From: JANOBJ01 sp031411575 | Lineage (GTDB): Bacteria > Pseudomonadota > Gammaproteobacteria > Burkholderiales > Burkholderiaceae_C | DNA length: 5,736 nucleotides | Direction of reading: 5' to 3' | Assembly (NCBI GenBank): GCA_031411575.1 | Contig: JANOBJ010000214.1 | Span: forward strand, 1 to 5,736 | Shown here: in pieces, positions 1-5,736 of the stretch | How positions within the stretch are numbered: the first letter of the stretch is position 1 | How the letters are laid out: each line of letters opens with the position of its first letter | Made by a program: the position numbers and the translations under genes | The notes under the pieces: generated by a model | Seen by the model: the letters and a program-made list of their open reading frames with translations, nothing else | Told to the model about the DNA's origin: nothing | The model's database searches: none

Positions 1-1
1 A

Positions 2-394
2 TCGACCGAGTCATTCAAAATTGACAAGATCATCAAACATGCCACGTTCTTCCCCGGTGGCTTGTACAACACGAGCTTCGTATTCATGATGAATCAGGCC
101 AAGTACGACAAGCTCACCGCGGACGAGAAAAAAGCCGTGGACGCCATATCTGGTGAAGTCGCCGCACGAATCTTCGGCCGTGGCTGGGACAAGGTCGATC
201 GCCGTGGCATCGCGCTGATGCAGGCCAACAACGTGCAAATGGTGAAGGCTGACGCCGCCTTCGTCGCCGATGTGAAAGCCAAGACAGCACCGCTGGAGCA
301 AAAGTGGGTGAAGGACGCCGAGGCCAAGGGCCTGAAAGATGCGGCAAAGATCCTGGCCGAGTTCCGCGCCGAGATCGCCAAGCAGGAAAAATAA
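2..394 (+). CDS. dctP: TRAP transporter solute-binding protein DctP, C-terminal part (5' end outside window)
   Basis: This is the last 130 residues of a periplasmic solute-binding protein of the TRAP (DctP) family, which captures an organic acid and delivers it to the membrane subunits encoded next. The frame is open from base 2 to the TAA at 392-394 with no start needed in the window; a TTG at 62-64 lies inside the protein and is not a real start. Visible family features are the segment KHATFFPGGLYNTSFVFMMN, matching the end of the ligand-binding domain where the chain crosses back between lobes, then the typical YDKLTADEKKAVD helix, and a charged, Lys/Glu/Ala-rich C-terminal helical tail. 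Full-length relatives are about 330-340 residues, so roughly 60% is missing upstream. Family assignment is firm; the ligand cannot be inferred, because the residues that fix carboxylate specificity lie mostly upstream. Confidence 0.9.
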   Translation, partial: STESFKIDKIIKHATFFPGGLYNTSFVFMMNQAKYDKLTADEKKAVDAISGEVAARIFGRGWDKVDRRGIALMQANNVQMVKADAAFVADVKAKTAPLEQKWVKDAEAKGLKDAAKILAEFRAEIAKQEK

Positions 395-417
395 GCAGTA
401 TCCACACCTGCGCCACG

Positions 418-455
418 ACGCGGCCTCATCGAGAATGAGAGCCGCGTTTTCTTTT
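418..455 (+). terminator. Intrinsic terminator-like hairpin between dctP and dctQ
   Basis: ACGCGGC (418-424) plus CTCAT (425-429) pair with ATGAG (435-439) and GCCGCGT (441-447). The 12-bp stem has a single bulged A at 440 and a 5-nt CGAGA loop. It is followed directly by TTTTCTTTT (447-455). This is a textbook Rho-independent terminator on the + strand, 23 nt after the dctP stop and 44 nt before the dctQ start. Because dctQ and dctM almost certainly belong to the same transcription unit, it probably works as a partial terminator or 3'-end stabiliser that lets the binding protein be made in excess over the permease. Confidence 0.85.
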
Positions 456-499
456 GGGCGCGCCATTGCTGAACCCTGTGTACTGAGCGAAAGACCACC

Positions 500-985
500 T
501 TGAACAAGCTGCTCGAAGCCGTATCCGGCGCCCTGTCCGCCGCAGCGCTGTTTGCGATCATGGCGCTGACTTTTTTCGACGTTGGCGGTCGCAAACTGCT
601 CAGCAATTCAATACCGGGTTCGCTGGAGCTGACCGAACTGCTGATGGTGGTGGTCATCTTTGGCGCCCTCCCGCTGGTTTCGCAGCGCGGCGAGCATGTT
701 GTCTTTGACTCCCTGGACAGCTACCTGCCAGACATCATCCGGCGCATGCAGCGCGCGGTGGTTCACCTGCTGTGCGCCGCGGCCATGCTGGCGCTCGCCT
801 GGCTCATGTGGCGCACCGGCAGCCAGTTCATGGAAAGCGGCGAGACAACTGCGCAGCTCAAGATCCCGAAGTCGCCGTTCATCTACGGGATGGCGGTCCT
901 GTGCGGCGTCACGGGGCTGGTCCACCTGTCGCAGATGGTCCAGCCTGCGCCAGAGCCCGGTGAAGGTGAAGGGGCCGCGCTGTGA
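500..985 (+). CDS. dctQ: TRAP transporter small permease subunit DctQ
   Basis: This is the small integral-membrane subunit of a tripartite TRAP transporter, 161 residues (family usually 150-200), which partners DctM in the inner membrane. Four hydrophobic segments are visible at about 8-27, 46-62, 86-105 and 127-147, the normal DctQ topology. The family signature DVGGRK at 27-32 follows the first helix and LELTELLM at 42-49 opens the second. A TGA at 470-472 is in frame upstream, and the only conventional start between it and the first helix is TTG at 500-502; the next Met (residue 21) would delete the first membrane helix. No strong Shine-Dalgarno precedes the TTG (GAGCGAAAG at 485-493 is the best purine stretch), suggesting modest translation. 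The stop overlaps the dctM start by 4 nt (GTGA), so the two are translationally coupled. Confidence 0.93.
   Translation: MNKLLEAVSGALSAAALFAIMALTFFDVGGRKLLSNSIPGSLELTELLMVVVIFGALPLVSQRGEHVVFDSLDSYLPDIIRRMQRAVVHLLCAAAMLALAWLMWRTGSQFMESGETTAQLKIPKSPFIYGMAVLCGVTGLVHLSQMVQPAPEPGEGEGAAL
968..974 (+). promoter_or_regulatory. Ribosome binding site of dctM inside the end of dctQ
   Basis: GAAGGGG lies 7 nt before the GTG at 982-984 and within the last codons of dctQ. It supports GTG 982 as the dctM start and the coupled GTGA stop/start overlap. Confidence 0.65.
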
Positions 986-2274
986 TCGAGGCACTCATCG
1001 GATTCGCCGCCATCTTTGGCCTTGCGTTGTTGCGCGTGCCGCTGGCCTTTGCCATGGGGCTGGTCGGCGTGGCCGGTATCGGGTTGACGCGCGGCTGGCA
1101 GCCGGCGCTCGCCAGCACCGCGCAGGTGGTGTACGAGACGGGTTTTGCCTACACGCTGTCGGTGATTCCGCTGTTCATCCTGATGGGTAATTTTGTGGCG
1201 CGGGCCGGTCTGGCTCACGAGTTGTTCCAGGCCGCCTACGCCTTCATCGGGCATGTGCGCGGGGGCCTTGCGCACGCCACGGTCGCAGCCTGCGCAGGCT
1301 TTGGCGCCATCTGCGGCTCATCCATCGCGACAGCAGCCACGATGAGCAAGGTGGCCTACCCATCCATGAAAAAACTGGGCTACAGCGACTCGCTGGCCAC
1401 GGGTGTGATGGCTGCGGGCGGCACGCTGGGCATCATGATTCCGCCGTCGACCATCATGGTGATCTACGGCATCATCACCGAGACCAACATCGGCAAGCTG
1501 TTTGCGGCCGGCGTGATACCGGGCCTCATCACGGCGTTGCTGCTGATGGCGACCATCTGGCTCATGACCCTGCATGATGAAGAGCATGCCCCTCCTGGCG
1601 AGCACACCTCGTGGCCTGATCGCTGGCGCGCACTGCGCGGCATCTGGGGCGTGGTGCTGCTGGTCATCGTTGTGCTGGGTGGCATCTATGGCGGTATGTT
1701 CACTGCCACGGAAGGCGCGGGCTTCGGCGCGGCCGGCGCCTTCCTGTTCGCTCTGGCGAGGCGCCGCCTGACCTGGAAAATCCTGTTTCAGGTGCTGGTG
1801 GAGTCTGCGCGCACCACCGGCATGCTGTTCACGTTGTTGATCGCGGCCACCGTGTTCGCCAACTTTGTCAACTTCACCTCGATGCCGGGCGACCTCAAGG
1901 AATGGATTACGCACCTGGGCCTGTCGCCGGTGATGATCATCGTGGCGATGATGGGTATCTACATCGTGCTGGGAACGGTGATGGAAGAGCTCACCATGGT
2001 GCTGCTGACGATTCCGCTGTTCTTCCCCATCGTCACTGCGCTGGGCTTTGATCCGGTCTGGTTCGGCGTGCTGATCGTCATGATCGTGCAGATCGGGCTG
2101 ATTTCGCCACCGGTGGGCATGAACCTGTTTGTCCTCAACGCGTTGCTGCCCAAAGTCGGGCTGGGGCAAATCTTCCGGGGCTGCTGGCCGTTTGTGCTGG
2201 TGATGATCATCACCCTCGGCCTGTTGATCGCGTTCCCGCAGCTCAGCCTGTGGTTGCCGTCGCTGATGAAGTAG
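982..2274 (+). CDS. dctM: TRAP transporter large permease subunit DctM
   Basis: This is the channel-forming subunit of the TRAP transporter, 430 residues, the usual length for an unfused DctM. It drives uptake of the solute delivered by DctP using an ion gradient (sodium in characterised members). The protein is hydrophobic throughout, with about a dozen membrane segments. Family motifs in order are FGAICGSSIATAATM at 107-121, GTLGIMIPPSTIMVIYGI at 147-164, the internally repeated element GMFTATEGAGFGA at 238-250, EELTMVLLTIPLFFPI at 335-350, and PPVGMNLFVLN at 376-386. The GSS/PPS and ELTM/PPVGMN pairs are the two halves of the inverted-repeat transport core. The GTG start at 982 is backed by a ribosome site at 968-974 and by the 4-nt overlap with dctQ. 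The last 32 bp overlap the convergent channel gene. Intact, with no anomalies. Substrate is unknown. Confidence 0.96.
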   Translation: MIEALIGFAAIFGLALLRVPLAFAMGLVGVAGIGLTRGWQPALASTAQVVYETGFAYTLSVIPLFILMGNFVARAGLAHELFQAAYAFIGHVRGGLAHATVAACAGFGAICGSSIATAATMSKVAYPSMKKLGYSDSLATGVMAAGGTLGIMIPPSTIMVIYGIITETNIGKLFAAGVIPGLITALLLMATIWLMTLHDEEHAPPGEHTSWPDRWRALRGIWGVVLLVIVVLGGIYGGMFTATEGAGFGAAGAFLFALARRRLTWKILFQVLVESARTTGMLFTLLIAATVFANFVNFTSMPGDLKEWITHLGLSPVMIIVAMMGIYIVLGTVMEELTMVLLTIPLFFPIVTALGFDPVWFGVLIVMIVQIGLISPPVGMNLFVLNALLPKVGLGQIFRGCWPFVLVMIITLGLLIAFPQLSLWLPSLMK

Positions 2275-3535
2275 GCGGCTCCTGAGGGGATGCGTGCGGG
2301 GGCGCTTTGAGGTGCACCACGCGCTGCGGGTACGGGATGTCTATGCCAGCCCCCTGCAGCCCCGCCAGGATGCGCAGATTCACGTCAGAGCGCACGTTGA
2401 GCTGTCCGTTGGTGGGGTCCATGATCCAGAACAGCAGGCTGAACTCCAGGCCGTCGGCGCCCAGCCGGGCCAGCCGCGATGCCGGTTCCGGGTCTTTCAG
2501 CACCCGATCGGTGGCCAGCGCAGCGTTCACGAGGATCTTCTGCACCTGGTCCACATCGCTGCCGTAGCCTACCGTCACATCGGTCGTCAGCAGGATGCGC
2601 GGATCGGCCAGCGAGAGATTTTCGATCCGCTCCGTGATGAGTTTTTCATTCGGCACGATCGACTCGCGGCCGTTGGTGGCGCGGATCAGCGTGTAGCGCG
2701 TCTTGATGTCGATCACCTGGCCTTCGAAGTTGTCCACCCGTACCGTGTCGCCAATCCGCAGACTGCGCTCGAACAGAATCACGAAGCCGCTGACATAGTT
2801 GGCGGCCAGCTTCTGCAGACCAAACCCGAGGCCCACGCCCAAGGCTCCACCCAGCACCGACAGCGCCGTGAGGTCCACCCCCACCGCCGACAAGGCCAGC
2901 AGCAGACCGACCAGCAGCAGCAAGGCGCGTATCGCGTTGGCTGCCACCTTGCGCAGCGACAGGTCATCCACCGTCTGGCGCAGCACGCGCTTTTCCAGCG
3001 CCGCAGAAATCCACAGGGCCACCACCAGCACCAGACCGGAATACAGCAGCCCTTCAACCAGGCTCAGCAAGCTGACTTTGGACTTGCCGAAAGCGAACCG
3101 GATCGATTCCATCTCGTCCGTCACCGCCGGCAGCACGCCCACGATCCACAGCACGGCGGCAATCCACGCCATCCATGAAAACAGCCGCTCGATCAGCCGT
3201 GCAAAGCCGGAGGCCGGGAACACCACCGTCAGCACGCGCGCCAGCAGCCGGATGCCCGCCAGCGAAATCAGCATCGGCACCGCGAGCCGAAGCACCGCCA
3301 CCGCCTGGTAGTCATCCACGACGTTTTTCGCGGTGTAGGTGAACACCAGCGCCAGCAGCGGAAACAGCAGCCCGTCAACGACGCTGCGGCCAAACCACAC
3401 CGAATCCTTGGGTTGGTGGCGCCCGATCAGCCAGCACAGCCCAAACGCGAGCAACAGGCAACCCGCCAGCACCGACAGCTCCAGCGCCACACCGGGCTGG
3501 GAAAGGTCGCGGAGCAGCTTGTCAAGCTCGGTCAT
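2243..3535 (-). CDS. MscS-family mechanosensitive ion channel
   Basis: This is an inner-membrane channel of the small-conductance mechanosensitive family; members open on membrane tension and release solutes during osmotic downshock. At 430 residues it is larger than E. coli MscS (286): the N-terminal half adds helices at about 17-37, 54-68, 79-103, 119-137 and 163-181 before the MscS core. The pore-lining helix region is 223-255 (LSVLGGALGVGLGFGLQKLA), rich in Gly/Ala as required for helix packing. The beta domain follows with RIGDTVRV at 260-267, EGQVIDIKTRYT at 271-282 and NGRESIVPNEKL at 288-299. The C-terminal alpha/beta domain ends in IPYPQRVVHLK (400-410), then a short Pro/Ser/Thr-rich tail. 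The ATG at 3535 is the only plausible start: the deacetylase stop lies in the same frame 18 nt upstream with no start codon between. No clear Shine-Dalgarno is present, so coupling to the upstream gene is likely. The exact subfamily and gating are not determinable here. Confidence 0.93.
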   Translation of the reverse strand: MTELDKLLRDLSQPGVALELSVLAGCLLLAFGLCWLIGRHQPKDSVWFGRSVVDGLLFPLLALVFTYTAKNVVDDYQAVAVLRLAVPMLISLAGIRLLARVLTVVFPASGFARLIERLFSWMAWIAAVLWIVGVLPAVTDEMESIRFAFGKSKVSLLSLVEGLLYSGLVLVVALWISAALEKRVLRQTVDDLSLRKVAANAIRALLLLVGLLLALSAVGVDLTALSVLGGALGVGLGFGLQKLAANYVSGFVILFERSLRIGDTVRVDNFEGQVIDIKTRYTLIRATNGRESIVPNEKLITERIENLSLADPRILLTTDVTVGYGSDVDQVQKILVNAALATDRVLKDPEPASRLARLGADGLEFSLLFWIMDPTNGQLNVRSDVNLRILAGLQGAGIDIPYPQRVVHLKAPPHASPQEPPTSSATATTG

Positions 3536-3550
3536 CGTCGTGCAACGGGT

Positions 3551-4504
3551 TCACAGGTCGGCCAGCACGCGGATGTGCGCTTCCACACTGCGCGCCAGCG
3601 CATCCAGGTTGTAGCCCCCCTCCAGGCTGGAAACGATTCGGCCCTTGGCATGGCGCCTGGCCACGTCCTTGATGCGCGTGGTGATCCAGGCGTAATCCTG
3701 CTCGGTCAGGCCGAGTTGGCCCAGATCATCGTCACGGTGCGCGTCGAAGCCCGCGCTCACAAAGATCATCTCGGGCTTGAACGCCTCCAGCGCCGGCATC
3801 CACGCGACCTCAATCAGCTCGCGGATCGCCATGCCGCGGGTGTAGGCGGGCACCGGCAGATTGAGCATGTTGGCGGCCGGGTGTTCGGTGCCGGTATAGG
3901 GGTAGAACGGGTGCTGGAAAAACCCCACCATCAGCACGCGCGGGTCGCCGCCCAGAATGTCTTCGGTGCCATTGCCGTGGTGCACGTCAAAGTCGACCAC
4001 CGCCACGCGCTTGAGCCCATGGCGCTCCAGCGCGTAACGCGCCGCCACCGCCACGTTGTTCAGGAAGCAAAACCCCATCGCCTTTCCGTGGCAGGCGTGG
4101 TGCCCGGGTGGCCGCACCGCGCAAAACGCGTTCTCGATGTCGCCGGAGATCACCGCGTCGGTGGCAGCCAGTGCTGCACCGGCCGCCCGCAAGGCGGCAT
4201 TCCAGGTGTGCACATTCATCGAGGTGTCGGGGTCTATTGCCGTGTGGCTGGGGCCGCCGGCCGCCATGTCCTCAGCCAGCTGGTCGCCCAGACCCCGCAT
4301 GGCCGCCACGTGCATGCGGTCATGCGCCAGCTCCAGATCCACAATGGGTGCCGGCGGCGCCTCGCGCCGGTCCAGCGCATCGGCTACGCCGGTTGCCAGC
4401 AGGCGGTCCTCGATCGCGTCAAGCCGCTCCGGGCATTCGGGGTGCCCCGCGCCCATTTCGTGTTTCCAGCAGTCGCGGTGGGTGAAATAGCCGGTAGCGC
4501 CCAT
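3551..4504 (-). CDS. Histone deacetylase-fold zinc amidohydrolase (class II-like deacetylase)
   Basis: This 317-residue cytoplasmic enzyme of the arginase/deacetylase superfamily is predicted to hydrolyse an acetyl-amide bond with a catalytic zinc. All key positions are present: the N-terminal HPECPERLDAIE (21-32); the catalytic His pair in RPPGHHA (H135, H136); the zinc ligands D173 and H175 in DFDVHHGNGTE; the third zinc ligand D254 in SAGFDAHRDDD; and the transition-state tyrosine Y298 in SLEGGYN. Length fits the compact bacterial proteins annotated as histone deacetylase family or acetylpolyamine amidohydrolase. Seven residues after D254 stands Leu261, as in lysine-deacetylating HDAC6, rather than the Glu that marks the polyamine-specific HDAC10. 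This favours acetyl-lysine or a small acetylated metabolite; true substrate unknown. The ATG at 4504 has GAAAG just before it. It is the first gene of a two-gene unit with the channel (15-nt gap) and diverges from the MoxR gene. Confidence 0.94.
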   Translation of the reverse strand: MGATGYFTHRDCWKHEMGAGHPECPERLDAIEDRLLATGVADALDRREAPPAPIVDLELAHDRMHVAAMRGLGDQLAEDMAAGGPSHTAIDPDTSMNVHTWNAALRAAGAALAATDAVISGDIENAFCAVRPPGHHACHGKAMGFCFLNNVAVAARYALERHGLKRVAVVDFDVHHGNGTEDILGGDPRVLMVGFFQHPFYPYTGTEHPAANMLNLPVPAYTRGMAIRELIEVAWMPALEAFKPEMIFVSAGFDAHRDDDLGQLGLTEQDYAWITTRIKDVARRHAKGRIVSSLEGGYNLDALARSVEAHIRVLADL

Positions 4505-4538
4505 CTTTCAAAACTTTTCAGGTAACGTTCTGTACCGT
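4505..4538. promoter_or_regulatory. Short divergent intergenic region between deacetylase and MoxR genes
   Basis: These 34 bp are the only non-coding space between two divergent start codons, so they should contribute to promoters or operators for both transcription units. By count 13 of 34 bases are G or C (38%), far lower than the flanking genes, as expected of a promoter region. The pentamer TTTCA occurs at 4506-4510 and 4516-4520, exactly 10 bp apart, and GGTA (4521-4524) and TACC (4533-4536) form the ends of an imperfect inverted repeat. I could not identify convincing -35/-10 pairs on either strand that fit within the gap; at least one promoter probably extends into the neighbouring coding sequence. 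Confidence 0.45.
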
Positions 4539-5459
4539 ATGAATGCACAACAAAAACTCAAAACCCTTCTTGATCAGCTTAACACGGTGATTGTGGGCAA
4601 ACCTTCGCAGGTACAGGACTGCGTGGCCTGCCTGCTGGCCGGCGGTCATCTGTTGATTGAAGACGTGCCCGGGGTCGGCAAAACCACGCTCGCGCACGCG
4701 CTGGCACGCACCTTCGGGCTGCAGTTCTCGCGCGTGCAGTTCACCGCCGACCTGATGCCCAGCGACCTGTCGGGCGTGTCGATCTACGAGCGCGGCAAGG
4801 AAGCCTTTGTCTTTCACCCCGGCCCCATGTTCGCGCAGGTGCTGCTGGCCGACGAAATCAACCGCGCCAGCCCCAAGACGCAGAGCGCCCTGCTCGAAGC
4901 CATGGAAGAGCACCAGGTGACGATCGAGGGCGAGACCCGCGCCCTGCCCTCGCCGTTTTTTGTGATCGCCACGCAGAACCCGCACGACCAGCTGGGCACC
5001 TTTGCGTTGCCCGAATCCCAGCTGGACCGGTTTTTGATGCGCATCTCGCTCGGCTACCCCGACCGCGCTGCCGAGCGCACGCTGTTGGCCGGGCATGATC
5101 GGCGCGACATGGTGGACACGCTCCCCAGCCTGCTGGATCAGGCTGAACTGCACGCCCTGCAGCAACAGGTGCAGCTGATCCACACCGCCGATCCATTGCT
5201 GAACTACGTGCAGGACCTGATCGCCGCCACCCGCTCGGGCCGCTGGTTCTTGCAGGGCCTGTCGCCGCGCGCCGGCATTGCCGTGGTGCGCGCGGCCAAG
5301 GCGCAGGCGCTGCTGTGCGGGCGCGACTACGTGGCGCCCGACGACGTGCAGGCCATCCTGCCGCAAACCGTGGCCCACCGGCTGATCCCCGTGGGTGATG
5401 CAGGGCGCGGCCCGGCCGAGCAGGTGCGCGCCATGATCGACGCAGTGCCGCTGGCCTAG
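4539..5459 (+). CDS. MoxR-family AAA+ ATPase
   Basis: This 306-residue cytoplasmic AAA+ ATPase of the MoxR family (usual length 300-330) comprises chaperone-like ATPases that work with DUF58 and von Willebrand-type proteins, often in envelope integrity, stress response or metalloenzyme maturation. Motifs in order: Walker A at 43-50 (VPGVGKTT, Lys48); the MoxR-typical FTADLMPSDLSG at 68-79; Walker B at 101-108 (VLLADEIN, Asp105/Glu106) continuing into RASPKTQSALLEAMEE; sensor 1 ATQNP at 144-148; the LPESQLDRF segment at 157-165 with the probable arginine finger Arg164; and sensor 2 GLSPRAG at 240-246 (Arg244). All catalytic residues are present, so an active ATPase is expected. The ATG at 4539 begins a normal MoxR N-terminus; AGGTAA at 4520-4525 is a weak, rather distant ribosome site. 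The DUF58 gene follows, as is typical, but is separated by an intergenic repeat. Confidence 0.96.
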   Translation: MNAQQKLKTLLDQLNTVIVGKPSQVQDCVACLLAGGHLLIEDVPGVGKTTLAHALARTFGLQFSRVQFTADLMPSDLSGVSIYERGKEAFVFHPGPMFAQVLLADEINRASPKTQSALLEAMEEHQVTIEGETRALPSPFFVIATQNPHDQLGTFALPESQLDRFLMRISLGYPDRAAERTLLAGHDRRDMVDTLPSLLDQAELHALQQQVQLIHTADPLLNYVQDLIAATRSGRWFLQGLSPRAGIAVVRAAKAQALLCGRDYVAPDDVQAILPQTVAHRLIPVGDAGRGPAEQVRAMIDAVPLA

Positions 5460-5464
5460 CATGT

Positions 5465-5540
5465 CCCCCCCCCCGAAGCGCCGTTGGCGCCTCCCCCCCA
5501 GGGGGGCGCACCCAGTGGCCCGGCGAAGCCGGTTCCACGG
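5465..5540. repeat. GC-rich, hairpin-forming intergenic repeat (REP-like) with a C10 tract
   Basis: Directly after the MoxR stop comes a compact palindromic block unlike the surrounding coding sequence. It contains a run of ten C (5465-5474), the hairpin GCGCC-GTT-GGCGC (5478-5490), seven C followed by A and six G (5493-5506), which can pair with each other or the G run with the C10 tract, and the hairpin CCGGC-GAA-GCCGG (5520-5532). From memory, blocks of this build (C-run, GC hairpin, G-run, then a CCGGCGAAGCCGG-like hairpin) recur between genes in Comamonadaceae genomes; this has not been checked by search. No T-tract follows, so it is not a standard intrinsic terminator. Its outer boundaries are approximate. 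No other copy is visible in this window, so the multi-copy status is inferred. Confidence 0.6.
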
Positions 5541-5569
5541 TCGCCGCTGGATGGAATCCCGTCTCCTTC

Positions 5570-5736
5570 GTGCGTGCGCGCTTTCGCCAGTGGTGGCAAT
5601 CGCGCCTGCCGCTGTCCGACACCATGACCCTGACGCAGCGCAACGTCTACATCCTCCCCACGCGCCCCGGCCTGATGCTGGCCGCGACGCTGATGGTGCT
5701 GCTGGTCGCCTCCATCAACTACCAGCTCAACCTGGG
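5570..5736 (+). CDS. DUF58 domain protein, N-terminal fragment (3' end outside window, start uncertain)
   Basis: The frame reading RFRQWWQSRLPLSD, then TLTQRNVYILPTRPG and a membrane segment LMLAATLMVLLVASINYQL is recognisable as the start of a DUF58 protein, the standard partner of MoxR ATPases. DUF58 proteins have two N-terminal membrane helices followed by a cytoplasmic conserved domain; only the first helix and its preceding amphipathic stretch are in the window. The first canonical start in this frame is GTG at 5570, chosen here, with only a weak GGATGGAA (5549-5556) upstream. ATG at 5624 would remove the conserved Trp/Arg-rich stretch and is less likely. The same frame is open back past the MoxR stop without any start, and the residues before GTG (GWNPVSF) look native. 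The ATG at 5461, one nt after the MoxR stop, is in a different frame and would join this one if the C10 tract had nine or twelve C. Confidence 0.7.
   Translation, partial: MRARFRQWWQSRLPLSDTMTLTQRNVYILPTRPGLMLAATLMVLLVASINYQLNL

Noticed and set aside
62..394. Separate short gene starting at TTG 62
   Set aside because: The frame is open back to the window edge and the upstream residues continue the DctP family sequence, so the TTG is an internal Leu codon.
1318..2169. 283-codon open frame on the - strand inside dctM
   Set aside because: Extremely His/Gln/Arg/Asp-rich product typical of the antisense of a membrane-protein gene; dctM motifs are unambiguous.
2294..3178. 294-codon open frame on the + strand inside the MscS-family gene
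   Set aside because: Antisense shadow of the channel with Gln/His/Arg-rich translation and no domain; the - strand gene has clear MscS motifs.
3413..4525. 370-codon open frame on the + strand opposite the deacetylase and the channel N-terminus
   Set aside because: It is antisense to two well-supported genes, its translation is rich in His, Gln, Arg and Gly with no recognisable domain, and long open antisense frames are expected in GC-rich sequence.
4518..5462. 314-codon open frame on the - strand opposite the MoxR gene
   Set aside because: It mirrors the MoxR gene almost exactly, has a His/Gln/Gly-rich composition typical of a shadow frame and no family resemblance, while MoxR on the + strand has every catalytic motif.
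5478..5532. The hairpins after moxR as an intrinsic terminator
   Set aside because: They lack a following T-tract and stand between two genes that are normally co-transcribed; a repeat element explains them better.
5551..5736. ATG at 5551 as the start of the gene after MoxR
   Set aside because: It is in a different frame from the conserved DUF58 sequence and its translation resembles no known family.

Overview
The window is GC-rich and densely coding, with long spurious open frames on the strands opposite real genes. Gene content and protein style suggest a betaproteobacterium of the Burkholderiales, most likely Comamonadaceae (Acidovorax/Hydrogenophaga/Polaromonas/Rhodoferax-like). This placement rests on recognising the protein families and the gene order, not on a search.

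Left part (1-2274, + strand): the end of a TRAP transporter operon. It holds the C-terminal 130 residues of a DctP-type periplasmic solute-binding protein, then a 105-bp gap with a strong intrinsic-terminator-like hairpin, then the small membrane subunit DctQ (TTG start), then the large permease DctM, whose GTG start overlaps the dctQ stop by 4 nt. Together they form a sodium- or proton-coupled, binding-protein-dependent importer for an organic acid. The substrate cannot be read from this fragment.

Middle part (4504-2243, - strand): a two-gene unit of a zinc-dependent histone-deacetylase-fold amidohydrolase followed, 15 nt later, by a multi-pass MscS-family mechanosensitive channel. The channel gene converges on dctM and the two coding regions overlap by 32 bp.

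Right part (4539-5736, + strand): a MoxR-family AAA+ ATPase, divergent from the deacetylase across only 34 bp, followed by the N-terminus of a DUF58 protein cut by the window edge. MoxR-DUF58 is a classic pair, usually followed by a transglutaminase-like membrane protein. Between them lies a GC-rich, hairpin-forming intergenic repeat with a run of ten C residues. It occupies the place where the DUF58 start should be, so the DUF58 start codon is uncertain.

Most of the window is ordinary conserved housekeeping and transport content. I see no defence system, CRISPR array, RNA gene, insertion sequence or phage gene. The points most worth a second look are the repeat and C-tract at the DUF58 start, the terminator inside the TRAP operon, and the active-site signature of the deacetylase.
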